A DNA stretch of 64,000 nucleotides from Corynebacterium appendicis CIP 107643 (GCF_030408415.1 NZ_CP046976.1:682001-746000); one strand, 5' to 3'. Shown: positions 53,288 through 62,245, numbered from the stretch's first letter. Translations and numbers: made by a program. The notes: generated by a model not told the origin, from the sequence alone.

Positions 53288-54286
53288 TCACCGCTGACGG
53301 ATGAGCCCGTGCTTGCTCGGGTGGAAGAGAGCCGGGTCGTCATCCACGCCGTCGTAGACCTTCGCCGGCCGCCACGTGCGTACGGCAGCGTCGACGTCGC
53401 GGGCTGCGGCCGCAAGGAAATCCGCTGCGGCCAGGAGGACCGGCGGCTCGCAGGTAGGGCAGGAATTGACCTCGTAGACCACGAGTTCGCCCGTGGCCGT
53501 GTCCTCTCCGATGTCCACTCCCCCGATCAGCGTTCCCACGGCGCGGGATGCACGGGAGGCGAGGGCACTGATGTCCTCGGTGAGGGGGCACATCGCGATC
53601 TGGCCGCCCGCCTTCACGTTGGTCACCCACTGCCCCGCGGGCGCGTAACGGTACATCGCGAACACCGCGTGGTGGTTGACGGTGTAGACCCTGATGTCGC
53701 GGCCCGGGTTCTGAACCCACGGCATGGCGTAGTAGTTCTCCCCGCTCTGCTCCACCCCGGCCAGGACTGGCTGGAGGTCGGCGGCGGTGTCCGCGCGCTG
53801 GAGACCACGGCCGCCGAAACCGAAGACGGGCTTCGTCACGGCCGGGCCGCCGAGCTCAGCCATCCACGAGCGGAGCGCGACCGGGTCCCGGCCTGTGATG
53901 ACCGGGTAGCCCAGGGCGCGCTCCGCAGCCAGGTGGGCACTGGTAACGTACTTGTTCTGCGCCCTGAAGAGGGTCAGCGCGGAGTTGATCACGGGGACTC
54001 CCGCGGCGGCGAACGCCTCCAGATGGGCCATCCCCGGGAACAACAGATCCTCCAGGACCCACCCGACCACCAGATCGGGTGTGAATTCCAGGCCCGCCGC
54101 AGAGAATGACTGCACCCCGTCCCGGATATTGACCACCAGCTCGTGAGGGTGGACGCGGATCACGGAGGTGCCCCGGTCGCGCAGGGCCGGGAAGAGCACG
54201 TTGTGGTCTTCTTCATCGGTGTCGTCGCTGAGAATAACGATCAACGGTTGGTCTGGGCGGGGCGGTTCGTTGAATCGGCTCAGCAT
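53288..54286 (-). CDS. ATP-grasp ligase, RimK-like
   Basis: This 332-residue protein has the ATP-grasp fold of the RimK/MptN/LysX type: an N-terminal Rossmann-like domain (LIVILSDDTDEEDHNV), the ATP-binding lysine strand AVTKPVFGFGGRGL, DIRVYTVNHHAVFAMYR and the metal site VDIGEDTATGELVVYEVNSC. Such ligases join an amino acid, often glutamate, to a carboxylate. The usual NSSPG reads NSCPTCEPPV here. No partner such as a carrier protein is adjacent. It lies between relics and an IS fragment, so it may have been acquired. Confidence 0.7.
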   Translation of the reverse strand: MLSRFNEPPRPDQPLIVILSDDTDEEDHNVLFPALRDRGTSVIRVHPHELVVNIRDGVQSFSAAGLEFTPDLVVGWVLEDLLFPGMAHLEAFAAAGVPVINSALTLFRAQNKYVTSAHLAAERALGYPVITGRDPVALRSWMAELGGPAVTKPVFGFGGRGLQRADTAADLQPVLAGVEQSGENYYAMPWVQNPGRDIRVYTVNHHAVFAMYRYAPAGQWVTNVKAGGQIAMCPLTEDISALASRASRAVGTLIGGVDIGEDTATGELVVYEVNSCPTCEPPVLLAAADFLAAAARDVDAAVRTWRPAKVYDGVDDDPALFHPSKHGLIRQR

Positions 54287-54472
54287 CGCACTGGGGTACC
54301 CTTCCGAGCACTCCCGTGCTCATATGCCTACTTACTTATGTTTCTAGACATGGTAGTCGGGTGGTCCACCCCGCGCCGGGCATCCGGGAAATTCACGGCA
54401 CGCGTGCCTGCGGGGCCTGCGCTGGCCGAGTAATCTCGGATTGCAAGAACGATGCAGCCCGTGGAGGACATA

Positions 54473-54646
54473 ATGAGCACGAATTCAGACCGCAATCCCG
54501 CCGAGGACACAAACGACGCGCGCGAGCATGACGCGACTCTGTCGCCGCAGGACGACGGCGCGGCCGGGACGATGAACGTCGACGAGCTCGTCGACGAGCG
54601 CATCGACGAATCGTTCCCGGCAAGCGACCCGCCCGCCTCCTACTAG
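54473..54646 (+). CDS. Small acidic protein with SFPASDPP tail, 57 residues
   Basis: GGAGG precedes the ATG at 54473. The protein is short, acidic and probably disordered, and ends DELVDERIDESFPASDPPAS. The D-E-x-F-P-A-S-D-P-P motif is found at the end of many small bacterial proteins of unknown function. Upstream, 54287–54472 is a 186-bp gap divergent from the ATP-grasp gene in which I see only an AT-rich patch (54320–54350). Confidence 0.65.
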   Translation: MSTNSDRNPAEDTNDAREHDATLSPQDDGAAGTMNVDELVDERIDESFPASDPPASY

Positions 54647-54732
54647 GGGCGCACCCGGCCCCGTCTACCCGTCGCGCCGCTTGAGCAGGAACGGGATCGG
54701 GTCGCCGAGATGCCACGCCTTCAGGGAGGCAG

Positions 54733-54900
54733 CGGATCCTCGGGCCGAAAGGCGCGTTTAAGAACCGGACATCTGCATATCGGACGTTGAAAGGGATGGA
54801 GGCGATGCACTCATTGCGGAAAGGGCAAGGCACGGTGTTTGCCTACGGGCAACCGAACCCGGACGTGGTGATCGTCAACCGGGTCTTCGAGACGGCCTGA
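54733..54900 (+). pseudogene. C-terminal relic of an IS6-family (IS1628-like) transposase
   Basis: The frame reads RILGPKGAFKNRTSAYRTL, KGMEAMHSLRKGQG and ends VFETA. This is the end of corynebacterial IS6-family DDE transposases (the E-A-M-x-x-L-R-K-G-Q block). The DDE catalytic residues and the N-terminus are gone, so it is inactive. The right terminal repeat follows at 54964. Confidence 0.8.
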
Positions 54901-54978
54901 GAACGCCCACACGCAGCGGCCATCAGGGAATGAGAAACTGAGTCTTCGCTGCTCTCCGCCCAACTTTGCAACAGCACC
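54733..54978 (+). mobile_element. 3' remnant of an IS6-family insertion sequence with its right terminal repeat
   Basis: It covers the transposase relic, about 63 bp of right-end sequence and the terminal repeat at 54964–54978, which reads GGTGCTGTTGCAAAG on the minus strand, the IS6-family end. No left end is seen between 53250 and 54733, so the left part of the element has been deleted. The element's right edge lies 2 bp from a long inverted repeat. Confidence 0.75.
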
Positions 54979-54980
54979 AA

Positions 54981-55043
54981 CCTATTCCTGGGCGCCTATT
55001 CAGTCCCGCTGTGGCCGGTGGTGAATAGGTGCCCTGGAATAGG
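54981..55043. repeat. 22-bp inverted repeat downstream of prsA, next to the IS end
   Basis: Left arm 54981–55002 and right arm 55022–55043 pair at 20 of 22 positions around a 19-nt loop. Each arm holds two CCTATTC-type blocks. It is 18 bp after the prsA stop (minus strand) and probably forms the 3' hairpin of the prsA transcript, although no T run follows. Its contact with the IS end suggests that the element inserted at the hairpin. Confidence 0.7.
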
Positions 55044-55060
55044 TACCTGGAAAATCGCGG

Positions 55061-56038
55061 CTAGGCCTGGCCCTCGAAGAGGGTGGTCACGGAGCCGTTC
55101 TCGAAGATCTCGTGGATCGTGCGCGCCAGCAGCGGCGCGATGGAGAGAACGGTGAGTTTGCTCCAGCCCTCCGTGGACTGCGGCAGGGTGTCGGTCGTGA
55201 TGACTTCCTCCGCGCCGCAGCTGGAAAGGCGCTCGCGGGCCGGGTCGGAGAAGACGCCGTGGGTGGTGGCGATGACCACAGAACGGGCGCCGGCGTCCTT
55301 GAGCACGCCGACCGCGCCGGCGATGGTGCCGCCGGTGTCGATCATGTCGTCGAGCAGCACGCAGTCCTTGCCGTCGACGTCGCCGACGACGCGGTTGGAG
55401 ACGACCTTGTTCGCGGCGTCGATGTCGCGGGTCTTGTGCACGAACGCCATCGGTGCGTCGCCGAGCGTGTTGGCCCACTTCTCAGCGGTCTTCACACGGC
55501 CGGCGTCGGGGGAGACCACAACGAGGTTGTCCAGCGGGTACTTGGACTTGATGTAGTCCGTCAGGATCGGCATCGCGTGCATGTGGTCGACCGGGCCATC
55601 GAAGAAGCCCTGGATCTGGTCCGTGTGCAGGTCGACAGACACGATGCGGTCCGCGCCAGCGGCGGTGAGCAGGTCCGCGACGAGGCGGGCGGAAATCGGC
55701 TCGCGGCCGCGGTGCTTTTTGTCCTGGCGGGCGTACGGGTAGAACGGCAGGATCGCGGTGATGCGCTTGGCGGAGCCGCGCTTCAAAGCGTCGATCATGA
55801 TGAGCTGTTCCATCAGCCACTTGTTCAACGGCTGGGTGTGGGACTGCATGACAAAACAGTCGGCGCCGCGGACGGATTCGTCGAAGCGGATGAAGATCTC
55901 GCCGTTGGCGAAGTCGCGTGCGGTGGTGGGCACGAGGTCGATGCCCAGTTCCTCGGCGACCTTCTCGGCCAGGTCCGGGTGTGCCCGGCCGGTGAAGACC
56001 TTGAGGTCCTTGTGGCTTTCGACTTTCTTACCGGTCAT
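55061..56038 (-). CDS. prsA: Ribose-phosphate pyrophosphokinase
   Basis: This 325-residue enzyme makes PRPP from ribose-5-phosphate and ATP for purines, pyrimidines, histidine, tryptophan and NAD, and in corynebacteria also for the decaprenyl-phospho-arabinose of the wall. Seen are [18 protein letters not shown], the flexible loop [31 protein letters not shown] and the PRPP loop [16 protein letters not shown] at 56038 is chosen with AAAGGTGA upstream; GTG at 56050 would overlap that site. It overlaps glmU by 11 nt. Confidence 0.95.
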   Translation of the reverse strand: MTGKKVESHKDLKVFTGRAHPDLAEKVAEELGIDLVPTTARDFANGEIFIRFDESVRGADCFVMQSHTQPLNKWLMEQLIMIDALKRGSAKRITAILPFYPYARQDKKHRGREPISARLVADLLTAAGADRIVSVDLHTDQIQGFFDGPVDHMHAMPILTDYIKSKYPLDNLVVVSPDAGRVKTAEKWANTLGDAPMAFVHKTRDIDAANKVVSNRVVGDVDGKDCVLLDDMIDTGGTIAGAVGVLKDAGARSVVIATTHGVFSDPARERLSSCGAEEVITTDTLPQSTEGWSKLTVLSIAPLLARTIHEIFENGSVTTLFEGQA

Positions 56039-57497
56039 TGGTGGTGTCACCTTTCAGTTCACTCTCGCGTGCGCGCTGGGCGGCATTGGCCGCTGCCGTT
56101 CCGGGGCGGCTCTTCTCCACCCAGCCTTCGATGTTGCGCTGGTGTCCTTCCTTGACGGCCAGGGCGCCGGCGGGCACATCTTCAGTCACTACTGTACCCG
56201 CGCCGGTGTATGCCCCATCGCCGACGGTGACGGGGGCGACGAACATGGTGTCGGAGCCGGTGCGGCAGTGATCGCCGATGGTGGTGTGGTGCTTGTTCAC
56301 GCCGTCGTAGTTCACGAAGACGCTGGATGCGCCGATATTGGATTCGCGGCCGACGGTGGCGTCGCCGATGTATGTCAGGTGGGGCACCTTGGAGCCGTCG
56401 CCGATCTCGGCGTTCTTCGCCTCGACGAAGCCACCGAGCTTTCCGCGGGCGCCCAGCTTGGTGCCGGGGCGGATGTAGGTGAAGGGCCCGACGGTTGCCT
56501 CAGCGCCGACGACACCGAGCTCGCCGTGGGTGCGCACAACGGAGGCGCGTTCGCCGACCTCGAAGTCGGTCAGGGTGGTGTCGGGGCCCACGACAGCGCC
56601 GTCACCGATGACGGTGGAACCCCACAGCTGGGTGTTCGGGTGGATGACCACGTCCTGGCCGATCTCCACGTCGACGCCGATCCAGGTGGTGTCCGGGTCG
56701 ACGACGGTGGCGCCGCCGCGCATGGCTTTCTCGACGAGGCGGCGGTTGAGCTCCTTGCCGGCAGCGGCGAGCTGGACGCGGTCGTTGACACCGGCGAGCT
56801 CGCGGGCGTCGGGGGCAGTGAACGCGGTGACCGTGCGGCCGTCGCCGACCGCGATGCCGAGCACATCGGTGATGTACAGCTCGCCCTGCGCGTTGTCGGA
56901 GTTGATGCGGGTCAGCGCCTCGCGCAGCACGGCGCCGTTGAACGCGAACACGCCGGAGTTGACCTCGGTGACGGCGCGCTGTTCGTCGTTGGCGTCTTTT
57001 TCCTCGACGATTTCGCGCACGTTGCCGTCAGAGTCGCGGATGATGCGCCCGTAGCCCGTCGGGTCCTCGAATTCCAGCGACAGCACGGTCACAGCGGCAT
57101 CAGCGCTTTCATGCTTATCGACGAGCGCCTCCAGCGTCCCCGTTTGCAGCAGCGGCACATCGCCGTTGGTGACCACGACGGTGCCGTCGAAATCCGGGAT
57201 GGCCCCGAGGCCGATTTGCACTGCGTGGCCCGTGCCGTTCTGCTCCTCCTGGACGGCCTGGAGGATCGAGACCTGCATCTCCTCCGCGATCGCGTCCACA
57301 GCGGGGGAGACCTGGTCGCGCTGGTGGCCGACGACTGCCACGAGGTGCGCGGGAGAGAGTCCACCCGCCGCGTGTAGCGAGTGGGACAGGAGACTGCGCC
57401 CGCCGATTTCGTGGAGCGTTTTCTGCGTCGTCGACTTCATGCGGGTTCCGGCGCCGGCCGCCAGGACGACGACGGCGCACTCGGAATGGGTTGCCAC
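56028..57497 (-). CDS. glmU: Bifunctional N-acetylglucosamine-1-phosphate uridyltransferase/glucosamine-1-phosphate acetyltransferase
   Basis: This 489-residue enzyme acetylates glucosamine-1-phosphate and couples it to UTP, making UDP-GlcNAc for peptidoglycan and arabinogalactan linkage. The N-terminal uridyltransferase has [18 protein letters not shown]; the C-terminal left-handed beta helix has hexapeptide repeats and the acetyltransferase site [18 protein letters not shown] at 57497 follows AAGGAGAA. The order glmU–prsA with coupled translation is conserved in the group. Confidence 0.95.
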   Translation of the reverse strand: MATHSECAVVVLAAGAGTRMKSTTQKTLHEIGGRSLLSHSLHAAGGLSPAHLVAVVGHQRDQVSPAVDAIAEEMQVSILQAVQEEQNGTGHAVQIGLGAIPDFDGTVVVTNGDVPLLQTGTLEALVDKHESADAAVTVLSLEFEDPTGYGRIIRDSDGNVREIVEEKDANDEQRAVTEVNSGVFAFNGAVLREALTRINSDNAQGELYITDVLGIAVGDGRTVTAFTAPDARELAGVNDRVQLAAAGKELNRRLVEKAMRGGATVVDPDTTWIGVDVEIGQDVVIHPNTQLWGSTVIGDGAVVGPDTTLTDFEVGERASVVRTHGELGVVGAEATVGPFTYIRPGTKLGARGKLGGFVEAKNAEIGDGSKVPHLTYIGDATVGRESNIGASSVFVNYDGVNKHHTTIGDHCRTGSDTMFVAPVTVGDGAYTGAGTVVTEDVPAGALAVKEGHQRNIEGWVEKSRPGTAAANAAQRARESELKGDTTNDR

Positions 57498-57550
57498 GCT
57501 TGGGTTCTCCTTAAAGATTCCGGGATTTTTCCGTGGACCAGCTTAACGCC

Positions 57551-58783
57551 TTATTCGGCCCCGGCAGAGACATCTCGGAGATTCCACGCCCCGATGACAC
57601 CGATATAGCCGATGACCGCGAGGAAGATCAGCGCCGCCTGTGTGCCGAAGGCGGCGACGACCGAGGACACAGCGCCCACCACGAGGAGCATGACACCCAT
57701 GACGGTGTTGGACACACCGGTGATCAGGGTGCGGTTATCGCCGGTGGCCATGTCCACTAGGTAGGTCTTGCGGCTCACGCGCACTGTCGTGTGCGCGAGG
57801 TTGACCAGGAAGAAGCCCGCCGGCATGACCCAGGCATTGACATCGGCGGAAAGAAACCGTGCGCTGAGCACGAGCAGGATCAGCACCGTCGAGGCCGCGC
57901 CAGCCGCCCAGCCCATTGCCGCCTTGGAGGATTTGTCGGACCACTTGCCGGACACGCGGCCGCCGAGCAGCGCCGCACCGCCGGAGGCGATGATGAAGGC
58001 GCCGAGCCCCGTCAGGTCGGAGCCCTGCTCCTGGCCGAGCACCACAATGAACGGCGTTGACAGTGCGGTGACCAGCATCAGCGAGCGCACCACCAGGAAT
58101 TTCTGCAGGTCCTTGTCGCCCGTGACCAGCGACCACATCTCTTTGAAGCCGTGGGTGGCGGCGTTATCGTCTGTTTCAGATTCCGGTTCCTTGATGCCGG
58201 AGAAGACCAGCGAGGCGAATGCCCACGTCGACGCGCCAACGCCGAGCAGCAGCACGAGGATCCAGCGCGGCAGGTCATTCGGCAGGAAGGTCAGCGCCAA
58301 ACCGACCGCCAGGGTGAACCCGCCGCCGAGAGCTGTCGCGCGGCCGGTGATGTCGCCGCGGTGCCCCTTGGAGATGGTGCGTCCTTGCACGTCCTTGCCC
58401 GCGATCGAGCAGATGGCGCGGAAGCACGCCTGGATGCCGAGCAGCACCAGAACAGCGATGCCGAGCGCCGCGCCATTCAGGAACATCGCCGCCACAGCGA
58501 TGAGCGCGGCGGCGATGAACTGCCCCCAAGAGCCGATCAGCCACACCCGCTTGCGGGAGGCTGCCGAGGTCACCCACGGGCTCAGGGCGAATTGGGGGAG
58601 CATGGAGCCGGATTCGCGGATCGGTACCAGAAACGACGTGAAGCCAGCGGGAACGCCCGCGGCGGTGAACAGCCACGGCAGCACAGTTTTCGGGGCGACC
58701 ACCTGGTCACCGATGTTTTGCAGGCCATTCGACCAGATGAAACGGCGCGCGTTGTGCTCTTCATGCGGCATGGGGGAAGACAT
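57551..58783 (-). CDS. MFS transporter, unknown substrate
   Basis: This 410-residue protein has about twelve hydrophobic helices. It starts MSSPMPHEEHNARRFIWSNGLQ and has ISKGHRGDITGRATALGG in its first half and the helix 8–9 loop GGRVSGKWSDKSSKAAMGW, corresponding to the MFS loop motif. The transport substrate is not evident. TACTAT lies 7 nt before the ATG at 58783. It is read in the same direction as glmU but has its own promoter, divergent from the oxidase pseudogene. Confidence 0.75.
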   Translation of the reverse strand: MSSPMPHEEHNARRFIWSNGLQNIGDQVVAPKTVLPWLFTAAGVPAGFTSFLVPIRESGSMLPQFALSPWVTSAASRKRVWLIGSWGQFIAAALIAVAAMFLNGAALGIAVLVLLGIQACFRAICSIAGKDVQGRTISKGHRGDITGRATALGGGFTLAVGLALTFLPNDLPRWILVLLLGVGASTWAFASLVFSGIKEPESETDDNAATHGFKEMWSLVTGDKDLQKFLVVRSLMLVTALSTPFIVVLGQEQGSDLTGLGAFIIASGGAALLGGRVSGKWSDKSSKAAMGWAAGAASTVLILLVLSARFLSADVNAWVMPAGFFLVNLAHTTVRVSRKTYLVDMATGDNRTLITGVSNTVMGVMLLVVGAVSSVVAAFGTQAALIFLAVIGYIGVIGAWNLRDVSAGAE

Positions 58784-58790
58784 AACTCGG

Positions 58791-58796
58791 ATAGTA
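58791..58796 (-). promoter_or_regulatory. Candidate -10 box TACTAT before the MFS gene
   Basis: Read on the minus strand, TACTAT ends 7 nt before the ATG at 58783 with no ribosome binding site. Confidence 0.45.
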
Positions 58797-58841
58797 GGGT
58801 CGAATCTGTACACCAGCGAACTGAGAGGCAGTGAACGCTCA

Positions 58842-59018
58842 ATGACCGGCGCGACAGGTTCGACACGACCGTTGCCGATCCAGCCGCTGTACGAAGGAAC
58901 GCTCGACGGCGATGTCCGCCGCTTCGAGCTCACCGCGCAGGAAGACGAGTATGAGATCCTGCTGACCTTGGCGTACATGTACCACTGCCACATGCTCAAC
59001 CACGGGACCACGGAATGA
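58842..59018 (+). pseudogene. Collapsed multicopper oxidase duplicate
   Basis: The 58-codon frame joins an N-terminal piece (LPIQPLYEGTLDGDVRRFEL and TAQEDEYEIL) directly to a C-terminal copper-site piece (LTLAYMYHCHMLNHG). Both match the next gene: LPVPELFEGELEGNTRTFEL and PTLAYMYHCHMLYHED. About 400 codons between are deleted and the end is frameshifted, since another frame continues as MMGQQ. It is a tandem duplicate that lost its middle and its signal peptide. Confidence 0.85.
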
Positions 59019-59069
59019 TGGGGCAGCAGCTGAATTTGAGTTCCGAAAAGTAGAAACGGAGAACACACA

Positions 59070-60566
59070 GTGCAACGGGAATTTGGGCGACGGACCTTCT
59101 TCAAAGGCATGCTCCTCGCCACCGCGGCGACAGCTACCGCGTGCGCGGGTCCGGGCGGGGTCCGTTTCCGACAGGCGGCTCCCGAGGGTGCGAGGGAAGA
59201 TTACCGCGACCTGCCCGTTCCCGAGCTCTTCGAAGGCGAACTTGAGGGGAACACACGTACTTTCGAGCTGACCGCGCAGACCGGCCAGGCGGAGATTCTC
59301 CCGGGGACAATGACCGACACATGGGGCTTCAACGGCGCATGGCTCGGCCCGACGCTGTACATGCGCCGCGGCGAGCACATCGAGATGACAGTGCGTAACG
59401 ACGTCACCGAGCCCACCGTGGTCCACTGGCACGGCCTCCACCTGCCTGCGGCCGCCGACGGCGGCCCAGCGCTCATGTTCGACCCCGGCGAAACCTGGGA
59501 GCCGTCCTGGGATGTGGACCAGCCGGCAGCGACGTGCTGGTACCACCCGCACCCGCACAATGTCTCCGGCCTGCACGCCTACCGCGGTCTCGCCGGCGGG
59601 CTTATCGTCGCCGACGAGGAATCCGACGCACTCGACCTGCCGCACGAGTACGGTGTCGACGACATCCCCGTGATCATCACCGACGCGAAATTCCACGCCG
59701 GCGGCAGGCTCGACGAGACCTTGGACCCCGACTACGGGCTGCTGGGGGACACGCCGGTGATCAACGGCATCACCAAACCGCAGTTCACCGCGACCACGCG
59801 CCGGGTGCGCCTGCGCTTGGTCAACGGCGCCACCATGCGCTTCCACCAATTGGTCGTGGGCAAGCCCTTCCACGTCATCGCCACCGACCAGGGCCTGCTC
59901 GGCGAACCCGTCGAGACGGACGCGATCCTGCTCAGCCCCGGCGAGCGGGCCGAGATCCTCGTCGACCTCGAGCCCGGCGAGGAGCTCATGCTGCGCAGCG
60001 ATGGTGTCCCCGATGGCGGCGGCCTGCCCAAGGAGGACACTGCCAACGGATTCGGTCTCCGCGACACCTTCGACCTGCTCAAGATCACCGGGCCCGACGA
60101 GAACGCCCCGGAGGTGGGGGAGGTGCCGGGGGCGCTGGTGGACGTCGATAAGCCTGATGCTTCTGGCGCGCCCGAGCGCGAGTTCGCACTGAACGGATTC
60201 GAGATCAACGGCCAGACAATGGACATGGAGCGCGTCGATGTGGTCATCGACCACGACGGCCCGGAGATCTGGCGGGTGTCCAACGAGAACGCCGACTGGC
60301 CGCACAACTTCCACATCCACAATGCGCGGTTCATGGTCGAATCCGTCGACGGCGGCGACGTGGCGTTCACCGCCGGCTGGCACGACACGATCTATATCCC
60401 GCCAATGTCGACTGTGACCCTGCTCGTCGAATTCGGGCACTACCCGGACCCGACGCTGGCGTACATGTACCACTGCCACATGCTCTACCACGAGGACCAG
60501 GGCATGATGGGGCAGTACGTCATCGTCGACCCCGGTAAGCAGCCGGCGCTCGGCGATCGTGCGTGA
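59070..60566 (+). CDS. Multicopper oxidase, CueO/bilirubin oxidase-like, Tat-exported
   Basis: This 498-residue exported enzyme has a twin-arginine signal (GRRTFFKGMLLATA) followed by a possible lipobox (TATAC). Copper ligands are complete: VHWHGLHL, WYHPHPH, PHNFHIHNARF and YHCHMLYHEDQGMMG with the type 1 copper cysteine and methionine. Such oxidases oxidise cuprous ions or phenols at the cell surface, giving copper tolerance. GTG at 59070 follows ACGGAGA. C. glutamicum carries a similar enzyme in the glmU region. A collapsed copy lies just upstream. Confidence 0.9.
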   Translation: MQREFGRRTFFKGMLLATAATATACAGPGGVRFRQAAPEGAREDYRDLPVPELFEGELEGNTRTFELTAQTGQAEILPGTMTDTWGFNGAWLGPTLYMRRGEHIEMTVRNDVTEPTVVHWHGLHLPAAADGGPALMFDPGETWEPSWDVDQPAATCWYHPHPHNVSGLHAYRGLAGGLIVADEESDALDLPHEYGVDDIPVIITDAKFHAGGRLDETLDPDYGLLGDTPVINGITKPQFTATTRRVRLRLVNGATMRFHQLVVGKPFHVIATDQGLLGEPVETDAILLSPGERAEILVDLEPGEELMLRSDGVPDGGGLPKEDTANGFGLRDTFDLLKITGPDENAPEVGEVPGALVDVDKPDASGAPEREFALNGFEINGQTMDMERVDVVIDHDGPEIWRVSNENADWPHNFHIHNARFMVESVDGGDVAFTAGWHDTIYIPPMSTVTLLVEFGHYPDPTLAYMYHCHMLYHEDQGMMGQYVIVDPGKQPALGDRA

Positions 60567-60569
60567 AGG

Positions 60570-60829
60570 TGATCCCGATTTCGTTCAACCCCCCGCCGCG
60601 GCCGGGCGGCCACTGGATCTGGCCTTCGTAGTTGTCAATGAACTCGTTCGTGACGGCGGACGGGTCGCCGGATCCTGCTCTTGCTTGGTCGCGGCCGTCT
60701 CTTTCTTCGCCTCGGAAGCGGCGTCCGAATCATGGCCGCGCGCGGCGAACACAGCGGGCGCCACCATAGTGCCCAGGACGAGAAGCGGGACGATCAGGAT
60801 GGCCAGGGGGTCTTGTTGCGGTTCGTCAT
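60570..60829 (-). pseudogene. Small membrane-anchored protein gene with two frameshifts
   Basis: From ATG at 60829 the frame reads MTNRNKTP and then stops; one more base in the run of five C/G at 60806–60810 would continue as LAILIVPLLVLGTMVAPAVF, a membrane helix, then AARGHDSDAASEAKKETAAT. A second shift near 60672 would give PSAVTNEFIDNYEGQ. It starts 2 nt after the stop of the previous gene on the same strand, so it is the decayed second gene of that operon. Its end runs up to the oxidase gene. Confidence 0.5.
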
Positions 60830-60831
60830 GG

Positions 60832-62043
60832 CTACTCGCAAATGATCAGATTGTCGGTGAATTCTTCGGGCGCGCCCATTTCCCGGAGCTTATCCGGATC
60901 GTGGCACTGGTGGCGGGTCTCCTTGGTTCTTTCGTCCCTTTGGAGTACTTCCCATTCCCCGTCGACAAAGTGGAAGTCTCCGACATAGTCCGAGCCGGTC
61001 AACCCCGCCGAGGCCCATGTTCCGTCGCAGTAGATGACTGTTGTGGTGTTTTCCTCCCAGTCATCCACTAACGCCGCGAATTCAGACGGGTCGCACGAGC
61101 CTTTCGCCTCGGCCGCAGTGTCGGCGTCGCCGCCGGTGAAGTCGCGGTAGAAGTCCAGGACGGGGCCGGAGCGTGCGATGCCGATTTCGCCGTCAATGGT
61201 GCCCCATTCGCTGTGGCGGAAGTCCAAAGAGCCGGTGAGTTTTCCGTCGGCGGATGTGTATTCGGCGGTGCCGCCACCCATATCGCCTGAGATGAAGTGC
61301 CAGGTTCCGCCGCTTTCACAATCGCCGACGGTGATGTTTTCGACACGGTTGTTGGGGTCAGTGCTATCGATAGTGCCGTAGCAGCCACGTCCGGGGTAGG
61401 TCACGGTGTGGGTCTCTCCATCGGAGGAGATACGGAAGATGACCTCGTCGGAGATATTCTTCGACGGGTCGTCGGCGTGGACCAACTCGATGGGCCCGGT
61501 GCTGCGCGCGGAGTACCCGGAAAATTCGATCCCGTCGGGTTCGGCGCCGGCGACTTCGGGGTTGATGCCGACCTCGCCGGAGGTCTCCTCCGGGTCGGTT
61601 TGGGGGAGTTCGGCGGAGGCTGTAGCACCGTCGGAGGTGGTGTAGGAGACGTCCATGGCGTCGTTCTCGCCAGGTTCGAAGGTCCACTCGACGCCGCTGT
61701 CGCCAGCGTCGACGTCCTCGCCGTGAACGATGTCCTCACGGTAGGTGTACTCGTCGGTCCGTGTCAGGATGGAGTGGCGCTTCAAGGTGGGGGAGGTCAG
61801 TTCGCCGGTCTCGCCGCCGTCGTGGAAACGAACGACGAGGACGACGGGGACGGGGTCGGCGGCGTCGATAAGCCCTTCTGCTTGATCGATGGTGCCGCTG
61901 TAGCGCGTCTCGTTGTACGGCTGGGCGATGTCGTTGCTGGAGCCGAACAGGCCACTGCGCACGGCGATCGTGCCGCCGATCGCCGCGAGGACGAGAAGCA
62001 GCACGACCAGAACTGCGAGGAGAATCTTATTCGTCTTCGTCAC
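60832..62043 (-). CDS. Hypothetical secreted or membrane-anchored protein, 403 residues
   Basis: An N-terminal membrane helix (residues about 6–26, ILLAVLVVLLLVLAAIGGT) anchors an external domain of about 375 acidic residues (many Asp/Glu, few Lys). The domain has repeated beta-type segments (GEVGINPEVAGAEPDG, GEIGIARSGPVLDF) and five cysteines. I do not recognise a family. The GTG at 62043 has TACGCT 6 nt upstream and no ribosome binding site. The next gene on the strand is the frameshifted small protein. Confidence 0.65.
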   Translation of the reverse strand: MTKTNKILLAVLVVLLLVLAAIGGTIAVRSGLFGSSNDIAQPYNETRYSGTIDQAEGLIDAADPVPVVLVVRFHDGGETGELTSPTLKRHSILTRTDEYTYREDIVHGEDVDAGDSGVEWTFEPGENDAMDVSYTTSDGATASAELPQTDPEETSGEVGINPEVAGAEPDGIEFSGYSARSTGPIELVHADDPSKNISDEVIFRISSDGETHTVTYPGRGCYGTIDSTDPNNRVENITVGDCESGGTWHFISGDMGGGTAEYTSADGKLTGSLDFRHSEWGTIDGEIGIARSGPVLDFYRDFTGGDADTAAEAKGSCDPSEFAALVDDWEENTTTVIYCDGTWASAGLTGSDYVGDFHFVDGEWEVLQRDERTKETRHQCHDPDKLREMGAPEEFTDNLIICE

Positions 62044-62049
62044 AGGTTC

Positions 62050-62055
62050 AGCGTA
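62050..62055 (-). promoter_or_regulatory. Candidate -10 box TACGCT before the 403-residue protein gene
   Basis: Read on the minus strand, TACGCT ends 6 nt before the GTG at 62043, which supports that start over the in-frame upstream codons. Confidence 0.4.
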
Positions 62056-62133
62056 GCTGGCACACACGTTGCGAACATGGAGACAGAGGGGAATTCGATT
62101 CGCGCGGGCCATGCGGTAAGCTGTGGACCGTCT

Positions 62134-62205
62134 TTCCCCATGGTGTAATTGGCAACACTACGGTTTTTGGTACCGTCATTCTAGGTTCGAGTCCTGGTGG
62201 GGAAG
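62134..62205 (+). tRNA. tRNA-Gln (anticodon TTG)
   Basis: A full 72-nt cloverleaf: acceptor TTCCCCA/TGGGGAA, D stem GTGT/ACAC, anticodon stem ACGGT/ACCGT with loop TTTTGGT, T stem CTAGG/CCTGG (one G–U pair) with loop TTCGAGT, discriminator G. A run of six T follows at 62207–62213 and could end transcription. Confidence 0.95.
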
Positions 62206-62245
62206 CTTTTTTATCGCCCGGACTACGCTTTACCCAGGGGGTTCG

